This document shows, piece after piece, positions 1 through 6,486 of a stretch of DNA of 7,612 nt (position 1 is the first letter of the stretch; each line of letters opens with the position of its first letter). The notes beneath the pieces are model-generated. The model was not told the origin of the DNA, did no database searches, and saw only the letters and a list, made by a program, of their open reading frames with translations. The stretch spans positions 1 to 7,612 of the forward strand of contig NZ_CAMLDC010000037.1 of the NCBI RefSeq assembly GCF_946478805.1, written 5' to 3'. The DNA comes from an uncultured Fluviicola sp. (GTDB taxonomy: Bacteria; Bacteroidota; Bacteroidia; Flavobacteriales; Crocinitomicaceae). The position numbers and the translations under genes were made by a program.

Positions 1-604
1 CTGTTGTCAGGGAACTGAACGGCACCCCTTTCTTCAGCAAACGAAGAACGTCGCGCAGAGGTTGTTCACCCATTCCATAAACCAACAAATCAGCCTGGGA
101 ATCGATCAAGATCGAAGGAAACAATTCGTCCTTCCAATAATCATAATGGGTAACCCGTCTGAGTGAAGCTTCAATTCCCCCGATCAAAACAGGTACATCC
201 GGGTAGATTTCTTTCAGGATTTTGGTATAGACAGTCGTTGCATAATCCGGTCTGAAACCAGAAACTCCTCCCGGTGTATAGGCATCCGTAGAACGCATTC
301 GTTTCCCGGCGGTATAGTGATTTACCATGGAGTCCATACAACCAGCCGTAACTCCGAAAAAGTACTTCGGTTTCCCCAATTTTTTGAAATCACGTAAATC
401 GTCTCTCCAATTGGGCTGAGCGATGATGCCAATCTTAAACCCTTCACTTTCAATGATTCGCCCAATAACAGCCGTACCAAAAGCCGGGTGATCCACATAT
501 GCATCGCCCGAAATCAAGATGACATCCAGTTCATCCCAACCCCGTTTTTCAACCTCTTTTTTAGTCAGCGGCAACCAGTCTGTTATCGGTCTTTCGATTT
601 CCAT
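1..604 (-). CDS. ygiQ: YgiQ family radical SAM protein, N-terminal part (3' end outside window)
   Basis: This is the first 201 codons of a YgiQ/UPF0313-type radical SAM protein, read leftwards; it runs off the left edge. I translated it by hand and saw no stop. The start MEIERPITDWLP and the blocks SGDAYVDHPAFG (residues 32-43), GIIAQPNW (59-66), FFGVTAGCMDSM (82-93), DAYTPGG (107-113) and GGIEASLRR-HYDYW (142-157) match what I know of the family's N-terminal, cobalamin-binding-like half. The radical SAM cysteine motif (CxxxCxxC) comes later in the family and is outside the window, so cluster binding cannot be checked. The biochemical role of YgiQ proteins is, to my knowledge, not established. 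The ATG at 604 is chosen because homology begins immediately after it. It is transcribed divergently from the lipoprotein gene at 921. No frameshift or decay is visible. Family assignment is very secure; function is not. Confidence 0.95.
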   Translation of the reverse strand, partial: MEIERPITDWLPLTKKEVEKRGWDELDVILISGDAYVDHPAFGTAVIGRIIESEGFKIGIIAQPNWRDDLRDFKKLGKPKYFFGVTAGCMDSMVNHYTAGKRMRSTDAYTPGGVSGFRPDYATTVYTKILKEIYPDVPVLIGGIEASLRRVTHYDYWKDELFPSILIDSQADLLVYGMGEQPLRDVLRLLKKGVPFSSLTT

Positions 605-608
605 GAGG

Positions 609-616
609 CAAAGTTA
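609..616 (-). promoter_or_regulatory. Candidate Bacteroidetes -7 element of ygiQ
   Basis: On the minus strand 616-609 reads TAACTTTG, an exact match to the Bacteroidetes TAnnTTTG -7 consensus. A possible -33 TTG lies at 635-633, 16 nt upstream, slightly short of usual spacing. Only 4 nt separate the element from the ATG at 604, so transcription should start at or beside the start codon. The motif match is seen; activity is inferred. Confidence 0.55.
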
Positions 617-758
617 CCAAAAAAGAGCCGTTCAAGCCCTATAAATGAAGGTTTTGTATTACATTAACAGCATCAAGCAAAGTTCAAAAAGTTAAAAGGG
701 TTCAAAAGTTTCAATCTTGAATTAGAAATCGAGAAGTGAGAGGTTGTTTAAGAAATCT

Positions 759-822
759 ATTTGAACATTTGAACATTTGAACATTTGAACATTTGAACAT
801 TTGAACATTTGAACATTTGAAC
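759..822. repeat. Perfect tandem repeat, 8 copies of ATTTGAAC
   Basis: Eight uninterrupted copies of the 8-bp unit ATTTGAAC (GTTCAAAT on the other strand) run from 759 to 822. They end in a degenerate ninth copy, ATTTTAAA, at 823-830. The array lies about 100 bp before the start codon at 921 and about 155 bp behind the ygiQ start. Such perfect short-unit arrays are prone to slipped-strand length change. Since it lies outside genes, a change would alter spacing and not a reading frame. Each junction reads AACATTTG, one base from the -7 consensus TAnnTTTG. Whether it has a regulatory role is unknown. Confidence 0.95.
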
Positions 823-885
823 ATTTTAAACACCGGAACTTCACTATATGAACATTTCGTAACTAAAAACTTCAAACCCCGGCAG

Positions 886-915
886 TTTGGGACAGAACAA
901 AATATATTAATTTTA
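886..915 (+). promoter_or_regulatory. Candidate promoter of the lipoprotein/MORN-variant operon
   Basis: TTTG at 886-889 (-33-like) is followed 18 nt later by TAATTTTA at 908-915, which matches the TAnnTTTG -7 element except for the last base. The element ends 5 nt before the ATG at 921, the same spacing as in front of the MarR gene at 5935. Spacing and position are right for Bacteroidetes, but the -7 match is imperfect and the region is A+T-rich, so chance is possible. Confidence 0.4.
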
Positions 916-920
916 ATTGG

Positions 921-1874
921 ATGAAACGAACCCTTGTTTACCTGTTAATCTTATCCGGATTTCTACTTTCCGATTGTACGCCAAAAAAGAAAGTGAAAGT
1001 CAAGGAAGTTGAAATTGTGAGTGACCTGATTCACCCGCTTTATTTCCAGGAAGAAATTTCGTCATTGATCAATTTTCCATTCTGGTTCAATGACAGTATC
1101 GTTTCCCAACAAAAGATCAAGCAATTGACCATTACATCTTTTAAAGGGGTTATTTCGGATACCAGTGTCTATAACCCTGATTCAGAAGATGAAACGTTCC
1201 CAAAAAGAACATTGATTTACACTTTCAATCAGGCAGGAAGGATCATTCAACTTCAAATCACTGATTTTTCCGAAGGAATCGTCATCTCCAATCAGTCTTT
1301 CCAATTCGGTAAATCAAATCAACTGGATTTTTGCGAAGCGATTCAAAAAGACAACTTCTATGGCGTTGAGAATAATACGTTTACCTACAATCCGAATAAA
1401 TTCTCTACTGACTATGCTTCCTTTGAATCATCCAATGACCTCGATCTGCTCCATTTCATACTGAACAAAAAATACTTCGGCCCCTTATCAGTAGATTCCA
1501 TTGCAAGCCCATTACCGAATGACTGGGTAATTTTAGGATTTCCGAATAAACCCGTGAAGCGGTATAAAGTCAAAAACAAAGTAAAGGAAACCTCCATTTC
1601 AAACTACGAATATTACAATGATAATTTTCCCAAACTTATTACAAACGAAGACTATCCATTCTTCAAGAAACGCTATTTCAATTACGAGAACGGACATTTT
1701 AACGGGTACATCGATTCCACATTCATTGATGAAACATTTGTAACTTCTGTCAAGTCGCTCATTTATTATGATAACAACAGATTGCCCAAAAAGATCATAC
1801 ACAAGAAAGAACATGCAGAAGGCGTAAATAATTATCAGACACATGAATTATTTACATACACTTATTATGAATAA
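921..1874 (+). CDS. Predicted lipoprotein of unknown function (317 aa)
   Basis: I do not recognise the family. The N-terminus (residues 1-19) has positive residues, a hydrophobic core and the lipobox-like LLSDC, so Cys19 is the likely lipidation site; Asp at -1 is atypical. Lysine-rich PKKKVKVKE follows. There is no acidic stretch right after the Cys of the kind linked to surface export in some Bacteroidetes, so a periplasm-facing anchor is the default guess. The body is rich in Tyr, Phe and Asn and repeatedly shows a beta-hairpin-like pattern of aromatic strand plus N/G turn: YTFNQAGRI (100-108), YEYYNDNFPKL and YFNYENGHFNGY, YYDNNRLPKKI near the C-terminus. This recalls the YD or MORN-variant style of the next protein but is too loose to assign. 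The start gives a full signal peptide and lies 5 nt after a -7-like element. The large MORN-variant gene begins 39 bp downstream, probably in the same operon. Likely an exported partner, function unknown. Confidence 0.85.
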   Translation: MKRTLVYLLILSGFLLSDCTPKKKVKVKEVEIVSDLIHPLYFQEEISSLINFPFWFNDSIVSQQKIKQLTITSFKGVISDTSVYNPDSEDETFPKRTLIYTFNQAGRIIQLQITDFSEGIVISNQSFQFGKSNQLDFCEAIQKDNFYGVENNTFTYNPNKFSTDYASFESSNDLDLLHFILNKKYFGPLSVDSIASPLPNDWVILGFPNKPVKRYKVKNKVKETSISNYEYYNDNFPKLITNEDYPFFKKRYFNYENGHFNGYIDSTFIDETFVTSVKSLIYYDNNRLPKKIIHKKEHAEGVNNYQTHELFTYTYYE

Positions 1875-1913
1875 TATGCGTCGATTTCGCACATCATTAA
1901 ACCCCATAATCTT

Positions 1914-4900
1914 ATGACCAATAATCCTTTGGGAGGCAAGTTCATCCTTGCACTTATCCTTTCGATAATCGCTTTGTCCGGGCATTCCCAAACAGACCAG
2001 GTTGTCATCGGGGGCAAAACCTATTTTGTCTATCCACATCAGCAAGCTGTTACCGGAATGCAGGAATATTATCTGAATTTCGCAGACACCAAGGAGGTCA
2101 TTAAACGGGATGACAGAAACGAAAAGATTGTTTCCGTGAGTGAAGAACCTGTAACAGAAACTGAGAAAAAAGCGGCCATCAAATTTCCAAAATCGTACAA
2201 AAAGTATCTCAAAGGGTTTGAGGAAATTCTTGAATTCTACCCTTATTTCATGGTGAATACGGACAATAGCATTTCGGTTGACCCGACACCTGCATTGGTG
2301 AGTTTACCTGATGGAGACTATGTGCTGTTTTACCGGGACATCCCTTATATTTCCAAACGGGTCCTGCGGTACAAAAATGATGTGGTTGCAGCTTACTTTT
2401 CAATTAAAAACAACGCAATTGAAGGAAAAAGCACCTGGTTCAATCCCGAAGGAAAAATAGTGAAAAAGGGAGATTACCTGAAAAGCGAAAAAACAGGTAC
2501 CTGGCAGGTTTTGGAGTATGTTCAGAAATTTGATGAAAATTACACCTACAATACCAAGGAAAGTATTGAAAGCAGGATTGCAAAAGCCATTTACGATACA
2601 ACCAAAACGACTTTTACGTTTTCGGACGGATTGCGCAACGGTCCATTTACAATCCATGAGAACCAGGAGCTGCTCACTTCCGGAAATTTTTCGGCCGATA
2701 AAGAATCCGGAGCCTGGGAAATATATCAATTCAAAACAACTGTCTCGGTAGACAAAAAGGGCAAACTCATTGTCACAAAGGGAACAGAAAAAGTATTGAT
2801 CGATCGCTACAGCCTGAGAAGCGACCAAAAAAGAGGTAAATCACCGATTATACGTCATTCGGTTATTCCCTATGAATTTATGAGTTATGAAAGAAGCGAC
2901 TCTTTAGTACTAAAAAACAGTTTCACATCTAACACAGGAAATTACGAAGGGGGTTATGAAACTGATTTTCCCGATTTCAGCAATTTCTTAAGTGTGCTCG
3001 AAACCGAAGCAGAAGATATTGAATTGCCGGAAGAAAACCTGACCAGTTATGAGGGGGAAGAAGAAATGATTGAAGGAGATTACTACGAACCTGAAATGCC
3101 CTTCTCTCCGGACCAGGAGTATAATCCCAATGAATACTACGAATTTGTAAATGGGAAAAGATACACTTTCAATGAGTTGATAGATTCCGCGGGTTACTTA
3201 TTTGCTTATGACGGAGTCGTGGAACACTATTATCAAAACGGCCAGCTTCAGTACCGTTTTGAAGTCAAGGATGGTACACTTTTAAAAGAAGAGCCGGTTT
3301 ATTGGGACAATGGAACTATTGCAAACGAAATCATTTTCGTCAGTGACTCCAATAAATTCGTTCAGCGCTATTACGATTACAACGGTGTTCTTTATTACGA
3401 AACATGGCATGATTCGAAGGGAAACATCCTGAGTAATCCCCAACAAAAAAACCAGGCATTCCTAACGATCAACAACAAAGATTACGATCGGAATTTTGGC
3501 AATCCTACTGTCATTTATTCAGATGACAAAGAACTGAAATTGAGCGGCATGCCCGACAGGATCTTATTGATCGAAGAACTGTTCAAAGCAGATTCATCTC
3601 TTGCGAAACAGGTCTATTTTCATCCGGAAACAAGAACTCTGAATGCCATTCAGCGGAACCTGATGGGTGACACCGTCTCCACTGAAGAAACTGTTTTCTC
3701 AGAAGATTATTTGAATGTGAACTCACAAAAAATTACCCGTTTCAAAAACCTGGAATTGCGGACAATCCAAAACGGGATCCTGGACGAATATTGGAAATCG
3801 AGCATCTCGGATACTGTTCCCTTAGAAAAATTAGCATACTACTGGGAATACAAATATGCTGTTGAAAAGGACAACGAATTATGGGTTAATGGAAAACCGT
3901 TCACCGGGAATTTCAAACTGAATGACCAAAAAGGAAGTTTCAGCGTGAAAGCAGGCAATGAACTTGTCCAATTATCCCTTCCGAATGGGAAAACGGATCT
4001 GAAACTCTATCGCGCAGCTGTCAAATCCTACTTGAAATCCGGAAAAAGAGCCGATATCTTGTCCGGTTATATTTCTGACTTTGGCGGGTCTAGTCAACTT
4101 TCGCATGCTGTTACAGGGCTATTCCCAACGCTTTACGGAGTTTTCCTGGCATTGTACGAACGCCAGGAATATGAATTGGACGGAAAAACTACCGTCGAAG
4201 AAGTTTATTACCGGGAAGCCGCTCCCGTTCCTTCAAACAAAGAATCCGTATTCAGTTCCGTTGAAGGCAAGTACCTGGACGGAAAACCGGAAGGTGTCTG
4301 GACGTACAAGGACCAATACGGAAAAGTCAGATCCATTATCGGTTACAAAAGCGGAGAAATTCATGGAGACAACCTGGATTATGCAGTGGCAAACCCGAAA
4401 CCGAAGCTCAAAGAAGAAGACGAAATGTATGCCTACGAAAATCCGTTGAGTCAGTTCGAAGAATATCCCTTGAAAAAGACCTATTACCTGGAATCGAAGT
4501 GTACGTTTAAAAACGGGGCTTTAAACGGTCCGTATACTACTTCCACCTGGAAGGGTGACACTTTGACTTATGTCAACTATTTGGAAGGCGCAAAAGAAGG
4601 TGTCGAGTTCAAAAGAAACAAGCTGTTTTACAATCAATCCTACTATAGAAACGGGTTTATTGACGGCAATGTAAAAACCTATTTTACAAACCCGGGGAAA
4701 GACTCCGTGCTCATCTTTGATTTGGGATTCAAAAACGGGGCACTGCAAGGCGAATCCGTTGCATACCATTCCAATGGGAAACTGGCGAAAAAAGGATTTT
4801 TCCTGAGTGGTCAACCCATTGACGATTACGAAGCATATGACACACTCGGATTCAAATATCAATATGTGAAGTTCCATTACAATCAGCCCATTGAAGAAAA

Positions 4901-5804
4901 GATCTGGGAGGAAAACGAATTGAGTGTCCGTTACGAATTCGATTGGCGGGACTCCATTCCATTCAATTTTGCCGATATCACTGAAAGCTCCAGTATCGAT
5001 CAGTTAATCTACCAGGCCGGATATTCGGATTACGGTTTATACGAACCTTATTATGGAAGACCGAGCTTGGTGAACAAATCGGGAATTGATTACCACATCA
5101 CGAAATACTATCCCAATGACACCATAGCACGCCTGGGGTTGATTTCAAAAGGAGTGAAGGTCGGCTGTTGGAAATACTTCAATTATTTCGGAAAGAAACT
5201 GATGGAAGTGGAATACTTCGATTCGATTATTTCTATCAACGACAGTATCAAGTTCAAATCAAAAGGAATCCTTTATTACCTGGATAAGGATGACAATCTG
5301 TTGAGTAAAAGTTGGATCATCGAAAAGTTTGAAAAGTACGATTGTGCCCATACAGATCACAATGAGGAGCGCATGTTGTATTGTTTCTGGGAAAAAGACA
5401 CTGCTCAGCACCGTAAAAACGGATATGTCAAAAATTATTATGACAACGGATCAATTCAAAATGAAGGTTGGGTAAAAGACGGTTTACCAACCGGGATCTG
5501 GAAACTGTACGATGTAAATGGCAATTTGAGCCAGGTAGGCGAATATATTCTTGGAAAACGCAACGGCAGATGGTTGAAAGGTGATTTGGGCAGCGTTAAG
5601 AACATGAGCGAAATCTGTTTGAATCCGAACCTGGAGAACCTGGATGCTATTTTAAATTACCAGGAAAAATTGCTGGATATCAGTGTGATCACTTACCACC
5701 TGGGAAAAGAACTGAAACGAAAATACTACGGGATCAACATGAATAGTGAAGAAGCTCCGGAAGGTTATTACAGCGAAGAGTCAGATTATGAAGGCGGGTA
5801 CTAA
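1914..5804 (+). CDS. Large exported MORN-variant (YwqK-like) repeat protein, 1296 aa
   Basis: A Sec-type signal sequence (hydrophobic residues 10-22, likely cleavage after GHS at 23-25) starts the protein; no Cys supports a lipobox. Divergent MORN-variant repeats follow through most of the length. The pattern is aromatic-x-NG-x-x-x-x-x-G, then G-x-W. Clear examples are NPEGKIVKKGDYL with GTW (177-197), DGLRNGPFTIHENQELLTSG (from 238), HYYQNGQLQYRFEV (438-451), LDGKPEGVWTY (788-798), FKNGALNGPY (865-874), SYYRNGF (909-915), FKNGALQGES with YHSNGKLAKKG (939-960), and the best block NYYDNGSIQNEG to GIWKLYDVNGNLSQVG (about 1174-1210). An acidic, low-complexity insert at about 363-410 splits the repeats. 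A second acidic, Tyr-rich tail ends in YEGGY. I see no enzymatic motif, no type IX secretion C-terminal domain and no membrane anchor, so a periplasmic or secreted binding/scaffold role is a guess. MORN-variant proteins are often labelled 'toxin-antitoxin YwqK family antitoxin', but nothing here supports a toxin-antitoxin pair. The next Met is residue 49, so the signal sequence fixes the start. A terminator follows the stop by 24 bp. Confidence 0.88.
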   Translation: MTNNPLGGKFILALILSIIALSGHSQTDQVVIGGKTYFVYPHQQAVTGMQEYYLNFADTKEVIKRDDRNEKIVSVSEEPVTETEKKAAIKFPKSYKKYLKGFEEILEFYPYFMVNTDNSISVDPTPALVSLPDGDYVLFYRDIPYISKRVLRYKNDVVAAYFSIKNNAIEGKSTWFNPEGKIVKKGDYLKSEKTGTWQVLEYVQKFDENYTYNTKESIESRIAKAIYDTTKTTFTFSDGLRNGPFTIHENQELLTSGNFSADKESGAWEIYQFKTTVSVDKKGKLIVTKGTEKVLIDRYSLRSDQKRGKSPIIRHSVIPYEFMSYERSDSLVLKNSFTSNTGNYEGGYETDFPDFSNFLSVLETEAEDIELPEENLTSYEGEEEMIEGDYYEPEMPFSPDQEYNPNEYYEFVNGKRYTFNELIDSAGYLFAYDGVVEHYYQNGQLQYRFEVKDGTLLKEEPVYWDNGTIANEIIFVSDSNKFVQRYYDYNGVLYYETWHDSKGNILSNPQQKNQAFLTINNKDYDRNFGNPTVIYSDDKELKLSGMPDRILLIEELFKADSSLAKQVYFHPETRTLNAIQRNLMGDTVSTEETVFSEDYLNVNSQKITRFKNLELRTIQNGILDEYWKSSISDTVPLEKLAYYWEYKYAVEKDNELWVNGKPFTGNFKLNDQKGSFSVKAGNELVQLSLPNGKTDLKLYRAAVKSYLKSGKRADILSGYISDFGGSSQLSHAVTGLFPTLYGVFLALYERQEYELDGKTTVEEVYYREAAPVPSNKESVFSSVEGKYLDGKPEGVWTYKDQYGKVRSIIGYKSGEIHGDNLDYAVANPKPKLKEEDEMYAYENPLSQFEEYPLKKTYYLESKCTFKNGALNGPYTTSTWKGDTLTYVNYLEGAKEGVEFKRNKLFYNQSYYRNGFIDGNVKTYFTNPGKDSVLIFDLGFKNGALQGESVAYHSNGKLAKKGFFLSGQPIDDYEAYDTLGFKYQYVKFHYNQPIEEKIWEENELSVRYEFDWRDSIPFNFADITESSSIDQLIYQAGYSDYGLYEPYYGRPSLVNKSGIDYHITKYYPNDTIARLGLISKGVKVGCWKYFNYFGKKLMEVEYFDSIISINDSIKFKSKGILYYLDKDDNLLSKSWIIEKFEKYDCAHTDHNEERMLYCFWEKDTAQHRKNGYVKNYYDNGSIQNEGWVKDGLPTGIWKLYDVNGNLSQVGEYILGKRNGRWLKGDLGSVKNMSEICLNPNLENLDAILNYQEKLLDISVITYHLGKELKRKYYGINMNSEEAPEGYYSEESDYEGGY

Positions 5805-5828
5805 TTCATCCGAAATCAATCAATTAGG

Positions 5829-5859
5829 AAAAAAGGAGTGAGAAATCACCCTTTTTTTT
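5829..5859 (+). terminator. Rho-independent terminator after the MORN-variant gene
   Basis: A hairpin pairs AAAAAAGG and GTGA (5829-5841, one bulged A at 5837) with TCACCC and the T run (5846-5857). It is closed by a GAAA tetraloop of the GNRA type at 5842-5845 and leads into eight consecutive T residues (5852-5859). It starts 24 bp after the stop at 5804 and 75 bp before the marR promoter, so it should end the upstream operon and separate it from marR. Confidence 0.85.
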
Positions 5860-5894
5860 CAGATTAATAAACAGGTACCCCCATTCACTCTATT

Positions 5895-5934
5895 AGTTAC
5901 AAAGCATAACTGTTTTGTTTTTAACTTTGTAGCT
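5895..5934. promoter_or_regulatory. Inverted repeat over the marR promoter, candidate operator
   Basis: AGTTACAAAG at 5895-5904 and CTTTGTAGCT at 5925-5934 are inverted copies that agree at 9 of 10 positions. The half-site starts are 30 bp apart, about three helical turns. The right arm overlaps the -7 element and reaches the base before the ATG of the MarR gene; the left arm covers the region where a -33 element would lie. MarR proteins commonly repress their own genes by binding such sites, though their usual palindromes are more compact. A chance match in A+T-rich DNA cannot be excluded. Confidence 0.4.
5922..5929 (+). promoter_or_regulatory. Candidate Bacteroidetes -7 element of the MarR gene
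   Basis: TAACTTTG at 5922-5929 matches TAnnTTTG exactly and is identical to the ygiQ element. It ends 5 nt before the ATG at 5935, which predicts a leaderless or nearly leaderless mRNA. No convincing TTG -33 element is visible at the expected distance. Confidence 0.55.
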
Positions 5935-6393
5935 ATGATGGAAGTAGAAAATACCAATATGACAAAACTCGTGGAATTGATTGATTCCATTCGTGAAATG
6001 CGTTTTGTTATTCAGAACTACTTCAAGAAGCAATTGAAGAACAATGATCTCGGAATTACCGTCGAAATGCTAGAAGTTCTGATGGTTTTATCAAAAGGTC
6101 AGCAAATCAATCAACAGCAAATTGCCGATCATGTCCGAAAGAACAAAGCCAACCTGTCCCCGATCATCAACAAACTTTCAGCGAAAAACCTGGTACAACG
6201 ACAAGAAGATTGCATAGACCGGAGAAACAACCTCATTTCTTTAACAGATAAAGGTCAGACACTCTGTACCAAGTATGAAAAACTGTTTGAGAAATTTTAC
6301 AGCGAATTCTTAAAAGATGTGGACACCCAAAACCTGAATAAGACCATCAATATGCTCAAAAAAATCGGACAGAACGTTTCGAAGTTGAGCTAA
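5935..6393 (+). CDS. MarR family transcriptional regulator (152 aa)
   Basis: This is a small DNA-binding repressor or activator of the MarR winged-helix type, normally a homodimer. After an N-terminal helix for dimerisation, the helix-turn-helix spans about residues 50-84: GITVEMLEVLMVLSKGQQINQQ leads to IADHVRKNKANLSPIINKLSAKN, with the recognition helix near NKANLSPIINKL (70-81). The wing follows, with the hallmark DRRNNLISLTDKG (95-107), and a C-terminal helical segment completes the dimer interface. The length is typical. The ligand cannot be told from sequence; the one Cys of the wing region (Cys93) could be redox-active but this is speculative. Two adjacent ATGs open the frame, and a third in-frame ATG at 5959 would keep the whole domain and give an ordinary short leader, so the exact start is uncertain. 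It has its own promoter and is followed by a DUF4349 lipoprotein gene after 93 bp without a clear terminator. Confidence 0.93.
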   Translation: MMEVENTNMTKLVELIDSIREMRFVIQNYFKKQLKNNDLGITVEMLEVLMVLSKGQQINQQQIADHVRKNKANLSPIINKLSAKNLVQRQEDCIDRRNNLISLTDKGQTLCTKYEKLFEKFYSEFLKDVDTQNLNKTINMLKKIGQNVSKLS

Positions 6394-6486
6394 AGGTGTT
6401 CAACAGGTTTAGCAATACCTAACCATTCACTATTGTTTTGAACTTTTCAACGAACCATTTGTACCACCAAAATCAAAAATAACCTT

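Larger units (their letters stand above)
605..920. other. Divergent intergenic spacer between ygiQ and the lipoprotein gene
   Basis: This 316-bp, A+T-rich spacer separates two divergent genes. It holds the ygiQ promoter at its left end, an 8-bp tandem repeat at 759-822, and a candidate promoter for the rightward gene at 886-915. Around 680-711 there are looser, decayed TTCAAAA/GTTCAAA runs that resemble the reverse complement of the repeat unit. A single TGAACATTT remnant follows the array at 849-857. I see no small coding region or structured RNA here. Confidence 0.7.

Noticed and set aside
759..822. CRISPR array
   Set aside because: The 8-bp units are directly contiguous with no spacers and there are no cas genes.
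4521..4877. Long minus-strand open frames inside the MORN-variant gene (also 2400-2828) and opposite the DUF4349 gene (7059-7502)
   Set aside because: They lie wholly or largely opposite well-supported genes, have Cys/Phe/Ile-rich compositions typical of antisense reading, and show no recognisable domain.
1914..6393. Toxin-antitoxin system, suggested by the 'YwqK family antitoxin' label of MORN-variant proteins
   Set aside because: The protein is exported and very large, its neighbour is a lipoprotein, and no toxin-like small gene is present.
6394..6420. Possible hairpin just after the MarR stop (AGGTGTT with AATACCT)
   Set aside because: Only a 7-bp stem with one G-U pair, a 13-nt loop and no T run after it, so it is not a convincing terminator.
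6438..6450. Short inverted repeat TTGAA-CTT-TTCAA before the DUF4349 gene
   Set aside because: Five-base arms are expected by chance in A+T-rich DNA, and it does not resemble the inverted repeat at the MarR promoter.
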